12,863 nucleotides of DNA from JANWHF01 sp036276235 (GTDB lineage: Bacteria; Planctomycetota; Phycisphaerae; Tepidisphaerales; Tepidisphaeraceae), in assembly GCA_036276235.1 (NCBI GenBank), contig DATBDZ010000246.1:1-12863 (forward strand), read 5' to 3'. Position 1 is the stretch's first letter; every line of letters begins with the position of its first letter. The position numbers were made by a program, and so were the translations under genes. The notes beneath the pieces are model-generated. The model was not told the DNA's origin and made no database searches. It saw nothing but the letters and a program-made list of their open reading frames with translations. This document shows, piece after piece, positions 1 to 6,161 of this stretch.

Positions 1-168
1 GAAATCTCGGTGAGGCACTCGCACGGCGATGCGCCGGCCCGGCTGCTCGACCGCTTCAATGATGATCGATAGCTTCCCGGTTTCGGCCTGAATAGAACGA
101 GAGACGGTCCATCGGTATGCGACGCCACCAACTCGAATCAAGCGGCTGCCTTTTTGCTTGAGGCCCAT
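1..168 (-). CDS. Small conserved-looking hypothetical protein, 3' end missing
   Basis: An open frame of 56 codons runs from an ATG at 168 down to the window edge with no stop, so the C-terminus lies outside. An in-frame TAA three codons upstream of that ATG makes it the first usable ATG. The protein begins MGLKQKGSRLIRVGGVAYRW and continues with alternating hydrophobic residues (KLSIIIEAV at about 32-40), an EQPGRR turn, and RIAVRV, so it looks mostly beta-strand. The conserved-looking VGGVAYRW segment and the coding-like composition favour a real gene. I do not recognise a named family and suggest no function. The ribosome site is weak. A different frame over the same bases is open for 63 codons, but it lacks any recognisable pattern and I treat it as a shadow. 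Confidence 0.6.
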   Translation of the reverse strand, partial: MGLKQKGSRLIRVGGVAYRWTVSRSIQAETGKLSIIIEAVEQPGRRIAVRVPHRDF

Positions 169-234
169 TGCGATACTTTATCCAAGCCAAGAGCGCCCGT
201 CTGCGAACCGCGCCTTTTATTCGGGCGGCGGTCC

Positions 235-507
235 AAATGTAGCGCACCTTGCCGGCACGCTACATCGGACAGCAGCCCTCACCGCGCGAAGGGCGGCCGT
301 TTCTTAACTTCTTTATACATCGCGGTTTGCTGATGTGTGGTGAATCGCAAAAACGATGTGGTCATAACGAGCGGAATGTAGGGCTACAAGGCGCGCTACA
401 TTTTCGTTTCCTCTTAATCTCATACGAATGCGGGACTTGCGGAGCAAATAGCAAGATTATGACAAAAAAGGCTCGAAAAGCGCTACATTGCGCTACAAAG
501 CGCTACA
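235..507. repeat. Cluster of GCGCTACA octamers in both orientations
   Basis: The octamer GCGCTACA occurs three times in direct orientation at 480-487, 490-497 and 500-507, an exact 10-bp period. Another copy is at 393-400, with a one-base variant at 381-388. The inverse form occurs at 238-245 and partially at 377-381, and a seven-base direct match is at 258-264. The pair at 237-244 and 258-265 forms an 8-bp inverted repeat. The cluster lies upstream of the small minus-strand gene starting at 168, with its nearest copy about 70 bases from that start. It may be a protein-binding array or the remains of a mobile element; the sequence does not decide. I see no convincing gene between 169 and 861. 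Confidence 0.55.
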
Positions 508-604
508 TTTACAAATCCCAACGCACGGTCAGCGACTCCGGCTTCACCCCTCTTCGTCTCTGCAAAATCTGCGTGGGGTCCGCAGCCTGGGTACAGTGTC
601 ATTC

Positions 605-681
605 CTCCCGGACTCCTCAAGCCCTCCCTATGTCCGGGAGAAGCCCTCAAGCCCCGGTCTACCCCACCGGGGCTTCTTTTA
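605..681 (+). other. Two adjacent hairpins, candidate structured RNA end or leader
   Basis: A perfect 9-bp stem (605-613 with 632-640, CTCCCGGAC/GTCCGGGAG) encloses an 18-base loop. Nine bases further on is the 10-bp terminator stem at 649-675. The sequence TCAAGCCCT occurs both in the loop of the first hairpin and in the spacer before the second stem. No believable plus-strand gene lies upstream, so the terminator may end a small non-coding RNA or may be an attenuator in the leader of the gene starting at 862. I could not match it to 6S RNA, SRP RNA, tmRNA or RNase P RNA by eye. Confidence 0.35.
649..681 (+). terminator. Rho-independent terminator
   Basis: A perfect 10-bp GC-rich stem (AAGCCCCGGT at 649-658, ACCGGGGCTT at 666-675) with a 7-base loop is followed by CTTTTAT. 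The form is a textbook intrinsic terminator on the plus strand. What it terminates is unclear, because no supported plus-strand gene precedes it in the window. Confidence 0.75.
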
Positions 682-693
682 TGCGCCGATTCA

Positions 694-767
694 GTAGGGG
701 CGAACCTTGTGTTCGCCCTCGCGTGAGGGGTCACCGACGCCCGGGCGAACACGAGGTTCGCCCCTAC
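694..767. repeat. 25-bp dispersed-type inverted repeat
   Basis: The arms at 694-718 and 743-767 are complementary at 24 of 25 positions; the exception would be a G-U pair in RNA. The arms begin GTAGGGGCGAACC and enclose 24 bases. The element contains no coding capacity and looks like a REP-like or MITE-like palindrome. It lies 95 bases upstream of the membrane-protein gene at 862, so it could end up in that gene's leader RNA. Confidence 0.75.
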
Positions 768-861
768 GGGATTTGCCGCGGGACTTGGAAAGGGTAGACT
801 GTCTTCCACTTCGTTCCCGTTTCAATTCTGGTGCGACAAATTCTTGTTCTCGGGAGGCAGC

Positions 862-1716
862 ATGTTTACGAAAATCGGCTACACGTGGGATCTGATGAAA
901 GCATCGTGGGATGTTCTTAAGAAAGACAAATCCCTGCTGCTGTTTCCGCTGCTTTCGGGGATCAGTTGCTTGATCGTGCTGGCGTCCTTTGCGCTGCCGA
1001 TCTGGTTTAGCGGCGCGGTGCAGGCTTCCCGCCAGAACGGCGGCGCGCTGCATTTGCAGGCGATCCATTACATCGTCCTGTTCGTGTTTTATTTCTGCAA
1101 CTACTTCGTGATCACGTTCTTCAACGTGGCGATGGTCGCCTGCGCATTGGAACGCATGAGCGGCGGGGAGCCGACCGTCGGCTTCGGGTTTGGCGCCGCC
1201 GCCAGCAAGCTGCCGGCGATCGCCGGCTGGTCGCTGGTGTCTGCCACCGTCGGAATGATCCTGCGCCTCATCGAAGAGCGATCGAATTTCATCGGCTCGC
1301 TGGTGGCCGGTTTGCTGGGCAGCGCGTGGACATTGGTGAGCTATCTGGCGGTGCCGGTGATGGTCGCCGAGGGATTGGGGCCGATCGCCGCGCTAAAGGA
1401 ATCGGGGCGATTGCTCAAGAAGACCTGGGGCGAGCAACTGATCAGCAGCTTTGGCTTTGGCCTGATCTTCGGCCTGCTCTCAATCCCCGGCTTCGCCCTG
1501 ATCTTCGGCGGCATCGCCGGCGGCGCCGCCATGCATTCCTGGACACTGGCCGTCGGCCTCGTGCTGCTCGGCATCCTCTACCTGCTCACGCTCGCCCTGA
1601 TCAACTCCGCACTGCAAGTCATCTTCCAGGCGGCGGTCTACCGCTTCGCCCGCGAAGGCCAAACCGTGGCAGGCTTCCCGGTCATCCTGCTGCAGAATGC
1701 GATGGCGGTGAAGTAG
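862..1716 (+). CDS. Polytopic membrane protein, DUF6159-like
   Basis: This 284-residue protein starts MFTKIGYTWDLMKASWDVLK and is very hydrophobic. About six membrane segments can be seen near residues 26-49, 68-98, 117-136, 146-168, 198-221 and 228-252. The start MFTK...Y.WDLMKASWDVLKKDKSLLLFPLLSG and the later segments VPVMVAEG and ALKESGRLLKKTWGEQ resemble the DUF6159 family of uncharacterised bacterial membrane proteins; this is recognition from memory. I chose the ATG at 862 because GGGAGG lies at 852-857; a TTG at 844 would put the ribosome site inside the coding sequence. The gene stands alone, with repeat-rich gaps on both sides. Its biochemical role is unknown, and it carries no catalytic motif that I can see. 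Confidence 0.85.
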   Translation: MFTKIGYTWDLMKASWDVLKKDKSLLLFPLLSGISCLIVLASFALPIWFSGAVQASRQNGGALHLQAIHYIVLFVFYFCNYFVITFFNVAMVACALERMSGGEPTVGFGFGAAASKLPAIAGWSLVSATVGMILRLIEERSNFIGSLVAGLLGSAWTLVSYLAVPVMVAEGLGPIAALKESGRLLKKTWGEQLISSFGFGLIFGLLSIPGFALIFGGIAGGAAMHSWTLAVGLVLLGILYLLTLALINSALQVIFQAAVYRFAREGQTVAGFPVILLQNAMAVK

Positions 1717-1816
1717 CGCGGCTCGAGTGGGCCGCGAACCGATTTGAGATACGCACGACCGGCGCTTCAGCCGAATCGGTGGGTGAGCCTCGGATAATTC
1801 GGCCACGCAGAGACTC

Positions 1817-1895
1817 GTCATGCTGAGGTACTCCGAAGCATCTGGCTGACTCGCGCGAAGGGGCCAAGAGCTTGCGAGTACCTGCTCTGAACATG
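1817..1895. repeat. Decayed copy of the 12036-12110 palindromic element
   Basis: The left part (1817-1846) matches 12036-12065 base for base over 30 positions. The right arm, roughly 1862-1895, has diverged and pairs poorly with it. The stretch 1868-1891 matches the reverse complement of 11143-11166 at 23 of 24 positions, so the three loci belong to one family. The 320-base gap from 1717 to 2036 holds only this element, the hairpins that follow it and short unexplained sequence. No clear terminator for the gene ending at 1716 was found. Confidence 0.7.
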
Positions 1896-1912
1896 TCGCG
1901 AATTCACATAGA

Positions 1913-1959
1913 TGGGTGTACTCGCCCACCACGTCGCTCATGGTGGGCGAGTACACCCA
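1913..1959. repeat. 19-bp perfect inverted repeat
   Basis: The arms 1913-1931 and 1941-1959 are exactly complementary over 19 bases (TGGGTGTACTCGCCCACCA) around a 9-base loop. There is no T-tract, so it is not a simple terminator. It looks like a dispersed hairpin element, and is unrelated in sequence to the element just before it. Confidence 0.8.
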
Positions 1960-1988
1960 CCCTACAACTCGGCTTTCATGCTTCGCGG

Positions 1989-2029
1989 GTGCAGCGCAGC
2001 CGCATGGCCACTCAGCATGACGGCTGCAC
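1989..2029. repeat. Hairpin with a repeat fragment just before the TOTE-type start
   Basis: GTGCAG...CCG (1989-2002, with a 5-base bulge) can pair with CGGCTGCAC (2021-2029). The loop contains CTCAGCATGAC (2011-2021), identical to the outer end of the 12036-12110 element. The structure stops 7 bases before the ATG at 2037, where no good ribosome-binding sequence is visible. It may be repeat debris or may affect translation; the sequence alone does not decide. Confidence 0.45.
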
Positions 2030-2036
2030 GTAGCTC

Positions 2037-4898
2037 ATGCACACCGTCACTCACTTCTCTCCGCCACAAGAAAAAATCGCGTTGTTTCGAACCCTGTTTC
2101 GTGGGCGCGAGGATGTTTATCCGCGTCGATTTGAGAATCGCCGTACAGGCAAATCTGGGTACTCACCCGTTTGTGCGAACGAATGGGTTGCCGGCGTTTG
2201 CGAGAAGCCGCGCATCAGGTGTGCGGAGTGTCCGAATCGCAAGTTCCTCTCGATGACCGAAGAAGTGATTCGGTGGCATCTTTCAGGCAAGGACGATCGT
2301 GGCCGCAGTTTCGTTGCGGGCGTCTATCCGATGATGCTGGATGAAACATGTCTCTTCCTGGCGGCGGATTTTGACAAATCGTGCTGGCAGGACGATTCGA
2401 GAGCGTTTGTCGAAACATGTCGCAGCCTGAATTTACCTGCCGCTGTCGAGCGATCTCGTTCCGGAAATGGCGCTCACATCTGGATGTTTTTTGGCGAGGC
2501 CATTACGGCAGCGCTCGCGCGAAAGCTCGGCGCGCATCTGCTGACGCAAACGATGGAACGCCGCCCGGAGATGGGACTGGATTCGTACGATCGCTTTTTT
2601 CCCAATCAGGACACGCTGCCGCATGGCGGCTTTGGAAACCTGATTGCACTGCCGCTTCAAAAGCGGGCTCGTGATCTGGGAAATAGCCTCTTCGTCGATG
2701 AGGTGCTCAAGCCGTATCCGGACCAATGGGAGTTTTTATCGACCGTCCGGAAAATTGATCGGCACGAAGTTGAAGATGTCGTCCGCGCTGCGGAAGCGAA
2801 AGGGCACGTCGTCGGTATTCGCTTCGCGCCGGAAGATGATGAAGTCAATCAATCCGCGCCGTGGATGCAGCCTCCATCGCGTCATCGCAAGACGCCGGTG
2901 ATTTCCGGTCCGCTGCCGGAAGTAATTGAAATTGTTCTGGGAAACGAGATTTACATTCCGAAGGATGACCTGCCGCCCGCGCTGCGCAACCGGATGATCC
3001 GACTCGCGGCATTCCAAAACCCGGAGTTCTACAAAGCGCAGGCGATGCGGCTTCCGACGTACGATAAGCCGCGCGTCGTGGCGTGCGCAGAGGATCATCC
3101 TCAGCACATTGGCTTGCCGCGCGGCTGTCTGGACGATCTTCTCGCACTCTTGGGCGATCTGAAAATTAAATCGACGATTCGCGACGAGCGAAATGCCGGA
3201 CAGCCGCTGAGCGTCGCCTTTCAGGGCGAGTTGCGGCCCGAGCAGGTCGCCGCCGCGGAGGCGATGCTGGCTCATGATATCGGCGTGCTTTCCGCCACGA
3301 CCGCTTTCGGTAAGACAGTCGTCGCGGCGTGGCTCATTGCCAAGCGCGGCGTCAATACGCTGGTGCTGGTGCATCGCCGGCAATTGCAGGAGCAGTGGGT
3401 CGATCGTCTGTCGGCGTTTCTGGGATTGCCGGCGCGCGCGATCGGCCGCATCGGTGGGGGAAGAAAGAAGCCTGCGGGCACCATCGATGTCGCGGTTATT
3501 CAGAGCCTGGTCCGCAAGGGCGTAGTGGATGACCTCGTGCAGAATTACGGGCACGTCATCATTGATGAATGCCACCATCTCTCCGCTCAAAGTTTTGAGC
3601 AGGTTGCGCGCCGCGCGAAGGCGAAGTTCATCCTGGGTCTCTCGGCGACGGCGACGCGCAAGGATGGCCACCATCCGATCATCTTCATGCAATGCGGCCC
3701 GGTGCGGCATTGGGTGAATGCCAGGGCGCAGGCCGCTGCGCGTCCGTTTGAACATTGCGCGGTGGTGCGACCGACGGATTTCCGGCCGCTCCGTCCTGCC
3801 AATGCCGATGCGAGAATGCAATTTCAGGATCTGTATGCCGAGTTGATCGGCGACGACGATCGCAATCAACTGATTCGCCAGGATGTAGCGCAGGCCGTCA
3901 GCGACGGTCGATCGCCGATCGTGCTCACCGAGCGAAATGATCATCTGGATCTCCTTGCATCGCTGTTGTCATCTCAAATGGCAAACGTAATCGTGCTTCG
4001 CGGCGGGATGACAAGAAAAGCGCTCGCGGCGACTACGGCAAGGCTGGCCGCCGTTCCCAAATCCGAGCCGCGTGTGCTACTGGCGACGGGCCGCTTTATC
4101 GGCGAAGGTTTTGACGATGCCCGACTGGATACGCTGTTCCTGACCCTCCCAGTTTCGTGGCACGGAACGATCGCCCAATACGTCGGGCGCCTTCATCGGC
4201 TTTATGACGGCAAGCGCGAAGTGCGCGTGTATGACTACGCAGACCTCAATGTGCCGATGCTCTCGCGGATGTTCGATCGGCGCTGCAAGGGATATGAAGC
4301 CGTCGGATACACGATCCAACTTCCCGGCAGTGCCGTCCCGGGTTGGCCGGCGGAAGTCCCGCTGCCGGTCGACCCGCAATGGAAGAGTAACTACGCCGCC
4401 AGCGTGCGGCGGCTCGTGCGCGACGGCGTCGATCCGCCGCTGGCGAATCTTTTCGTGCATGTCGCCAGGGCACCAGATTTGACTGCGGAAGGCGCGACGC
4501 GTGCGCGAAGCGCGAGCGAGGCGTTCCTGTTCCGCCGACTTGAAACATTAGGGCAGACCGCCGGCAAGTTCCGCCTGAACGCGGAGTTGCCAATTCCGTT
4601 TGACGGCTGGGGCAAGATGGAGGTCGATCTGCTTTGCGCCCTCAGCCGACTCGCGATTGAGCTGGATGGCGGTCAGCATCTGGGCGATGCGGACGCCTAT
4701 CGCCGCGATCGACGGAAAGATCTGCTTTTGCAGGAGAATGGCTATCTCGTGCTCAGATTCCTGTGCGACGATGTGGGGAAACGTTTGGATGAGGTGCTGG
4801 ATGCGATCCTGCGGGGGATGTCCCATCAACAAATCAAAGCTCAATGTTCGGGGCAATCGTACCGATTGCCTGTACTACAAACGCGGGAAACTCATTGA
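2037..4898 (+). CDS. TOTE-type primase / SF2 helicase / DUF559-like nuclease fusion
   Basis: This 953-residue protein joins three enzymes. Residues about 15-240 are an archaeo-eukaryotic primase domain of the TOTE conflict type: a Cys cluster C46, C55, C62, C65, the metal-binding pair D111/D113 in LAADFDK, and SRSGNGAHIWMFF with H147. Residues about 390-740 are a superfamily 2 helicase: Walker A TAFGKT (422-427), motif Ia around LVHRRQL, DECHH (510-514), SAT (536-538), and QYVGRLHR (714-721). Residues about 825-927 resemble the DUF559/Vsr-like PD-(D/E)XK nucleases, with E862-V-D864, IELDGGQH (874-881) and the following YRRDRRKDLLL and GYLVLRF. The family is predicted, from comparative genomics, to act in defence or element conflict. 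The likely reaction is unwinding DNA, making or extending primers, and cutting. The gene is alone, with no partner nearby, and its ribosome site is poor. All key motifs are intact, so it is probably functional. Confidence 0.9.
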   Translation: MHTVTHFSPPQEKIALFRTLFRGREDVYPRRFENRRTGKSGYSPVCANEWVAGVCEKPRIRCAECPNRKFLSMTEEVIRWHLSGKDDRGRSFVAGVYPMMLDETCLFLAADFDKSCWQDDSRAFVETCRSLNLPAAVERSRSGNGAHIWMFFGEAITAALARKLGAHLLTQTMERRPEMGLDSYDRFFPNQDTLPHGGFGNLIALPLQKRARDLGNSLFVDEVLKPYPDQWEFLSTVRKIDRHEVEDVVRAAEAKGHVVGIRFAPEDDEVNQSAPWMQPPSRHRKTPVISGPLPEVIEIVLGNEIYIPKDDLPPALRNRMIRLAAFQNPEFYKAQAMRLPTYDKPRVVACAEDHPQHIGLPRGCLDDLLALLGDLKIKSTIRDERNAGQPLSVAFQGELRPEQVAAAEAMLAHDIGVLSATTAFGKTVVAAWLIAKRGVNTLVLVHRRQLQEQWVDRLSAFLGLPARAIGRIGGGRKKPAGTIDVAVIQSLVRKGVVDDLVQNYGHVIIDECHHLSAQSFEQVARRAKAKFILGLSATATRKDGHHPIIFMQCGPVRHWVNARAQAAARPFEHCAVVRPTDFRPLRPANADARMQFQDLYAELIGDDDRNQLIRQDVAQAVSDGRSPIVLTERNDHLDLLASLLSSQMANVIVLRGGMTRKALAATTARLAAVPKSEPRVLLATGRFIGEGFDDARLDTLFLTLPVSWHGTIAQYVGRLHRLYDGKREVRVYDYADLNVPMLSRMFDRRCKGYEAVGYTIQLPGSAVPGWPAEVPLPVDPQWKSNYAASVRRLVRDGVDPPLANLFVHVARAPDLTAEGATRARSASEAFLFRRLETLGQTAGKFRLNAELPIPFDGWGKMEVDLLCALSRLAIELDGGQHLGDADAYRRDRRKDLLLQENGYLVLRFLCDDVGKRLDEVLDAILRGMSHQQIKAQCSGQSYRLPVLQTRETH

Positions 4899-4949
4899 AC
4901 TTTGACAGGAAGGTCGCGCAGGTTTGTTCCGCCTGCCATCACTCACGCG

Positions 4950-4997
4950 GAGGCATGCTCACGCAAGCGTACCGCTTGCGTGGGCATGCCTCTTTTT
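4950..4997 (+). terminator. Terminator of the TOTE-type gene
   Basis: A 20-bp stem (4950-4969 with 4973-4992, one G-U-type mismatch) has a 3-base loop and is followed by TTTTT at 4993-4997. It starts 52 bases after the stop of the primase-helicase gene. It also separates that gene from the convergent gene ending at 5009, but on the minus strand no T-tract follows the stem. Confidence 0.85.
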
Positions 4998-5008
4998 CGC
5001 GTCGTCAA

Positions 5009-5866
5009 TCAATGTCCCCAATACGGCGAATAATACCCGCTCGTGGCGGCGGGGCCGTAGGGGGCGTAGTAGCCTTGGTCCATGCGGTGCAGATACTGCG
5101 AATAGTAGATCGACGCGTCGGCAACCAGGGCGCTCGTCCAGGCGTATGCGTCGGAGGTGATCATCGCTACGTTTGCGTCCGCCACGTTCTTGCGGAGCTG
5201 TGCCACCTCGGCGTTGTCGTGCAGTGAATCATCGAAGGAGCTGCGCATGTCGTTCACCTTGCGGCCCGCGGCGACCATCCTGGCGCGGGCGGCTTTCAGG
5301 TCGGCGCTGTTTTCGGTGGCCTGCACTTCGATCGCCCGCGCATCGGAGGCATATTGCATTTTCAACTGGGCCATCGCCGTCAGTTCATCGCGGGTGGCGC
5401 TGTGATTGGCCCGGCGCGTTTCGAGCTGACTGCCCATCTCATCGCGCAGGCGAAGTATCTCGCGATAGCGGGCATTGTCGGCGAGCGACGCCATCACCTT
5501 CTCACGCGCGGCGGCGTAGTCAGCATAAGCGCGCTGCTCATCGGCTCTCGCGTCCTGGAAATCATGCGAATGCTCGAACCGCGCGACGATGCGATGGATG
5601 CCGTAATCCAACTCGCTCTGCGCCCGGCGGTACATGGTGCGGGCATGCACGGACATGGTGGCGGCGTTCGCCCACTCGCGCGTTTCGGCGCTGGGGTAAT
5701 CATTGGCGTTGCTGTTGGGGGCACGCTCCTCGCGGGAGTTGGGCGACATCGGCCTGGAATCAGGCGCCGGCTTGGCGTCGTCGGCCCGGCTGATTGATCC
5801 GTAGGAGAAGACAGCGCAAACCGCGCCGGTCAAAGCTGCTGCACGCAATGAGGTAAACCGAAGCAT
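5009..5866 (-). CDS. Exported coiled-coil protein of unknown function
   Basis: This 285-residue protein has a signal peptide: MLRFTSLRAAALTGAVCAVF then SYGSISRADDA, with likely cleavage after SRA near residue 28. A low-complexity linker (30-60) is followed by an Ala/Arg/Glu-rich stretch from about 65 to 235 that looks helical and coiled-coil. The C-terminus is Tyr-rich (YYSQYLHRMDQGYYAPY, then SGYYSPYWGH). I chose the ATG at 5866 because GGAGG lies 7 bases before it and the signal peptide begins there. The same frame is open up to 6376, but that extension is Ala-rich, overlaps the end of pnp and has no start signal. I do not recognise a family; a periplasmic or cell-envelope role is likely from export alone. 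Confidence 0.75.
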   Translation of the reverse strand: MLRFTSLRAAALTGAVCAVFSYGSISRADDAKPAPDSRPMSPNSREERAPNSNANDYPSAETREWANAATMSVHARTMYRRAQSELDYGIHRIVARFEHSHDFQDARADEQRAYADYAAAREKVMASLADNARYREILRLRDEMGSQLETRRANHSATRDELTAMAQLKMQYASDARAIEVQATENSADLKAARARMVAAGRKVNDMRSSFDDSLHDNAEVAQLRKNVADANVAMITSDAYAWTSALVADASIYYSQYLHRMDQGYYAPYGPAATSGYYSPYWGH

Positions 5867-6010
5867 CGCGAACCTCCGAGTGTGGGGTGCGAAACCCTGT
5901 TGTATTGCAGGCGTCAATCGCCGTGCCAGGACAATCATATCCATCAGGCGGTCGCGTCTGCCAACAAATCCTGCCGGATTTTCCGATGAGGCCGGATTTG
6001 CAGTTGATGC

Positions 6011-6054
6011 ATAGTAAGCAGGAATTGACAAAAGAGAATGTGCCGATCGGCACA
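6011..6054 (-). promoter_or_regulatory. Candidate promoter with 16-bp palindrome upstream
   Basis: TGTGCCGATCGGCACA at 6039-6054 is a perfect 16-bp palindrome, the shape of a dimeric repressor or activator site. Reading the minus strand, TACTAT (6016-6011) could be a -10 element, with a weak TTCTCT 16 bases upstream as -35. This would drive the exported-protein gene starting at 5866 with a leader of about 140 bases. The palindrome is clear; the promoter call is an inference. Confidence 0.35.
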
Positions 6055-6079
6055 GGGGCGGCGGATTTCTGGGTTCATC

Positions 6080-6118
6080 AAAAGCCAGCGAGGACGGCCG
6101 ATGGTGGCCGTCCTCGCT
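6080..6118 (-). terminator. Probable pnp terminator
   Basis: A perfect 13-bp stem (6087-6099 with 6106-6118, AGCGAGGACGGCC and its complement) has a 6-base loop. On the minus strand it is followed by GGCTTTTG, a short T-tract. It lies 43 bases after the pnp stop. The T-tract is weak, so termination may be partial. Confidence 0.6.
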
Positions 6119-6161
6119 TGGGATGCAATTTTGATTGGTAGCCGAAGCAGTTTTTGCAGGC

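Noticed and set aside
480..507. Octamer array as a plasmid-type replication origin
   Set aside because: There is no replication initiator gene or AT-rich unwinding region, and only three phased copies.
249..797. 182-residue plus-strand frame
   Set aside because: It spans the octamer cluster, a terminator and a dispersed palindrome, has no family pattern and no ribosome site.
2736..3944. 402-residue minus-strand frame inside the TOTE-type gene
   Set aside because: It lies wholly antisense to a gene with intact motifs and has no recognisable domain.
5913..5928. Sigma-54-like TGGCACG-N4-TTG on the minus strand upstream of 5866
   Set aside because: The -12 GC dinucleotide is replaced by GA, and no activator site is seen.
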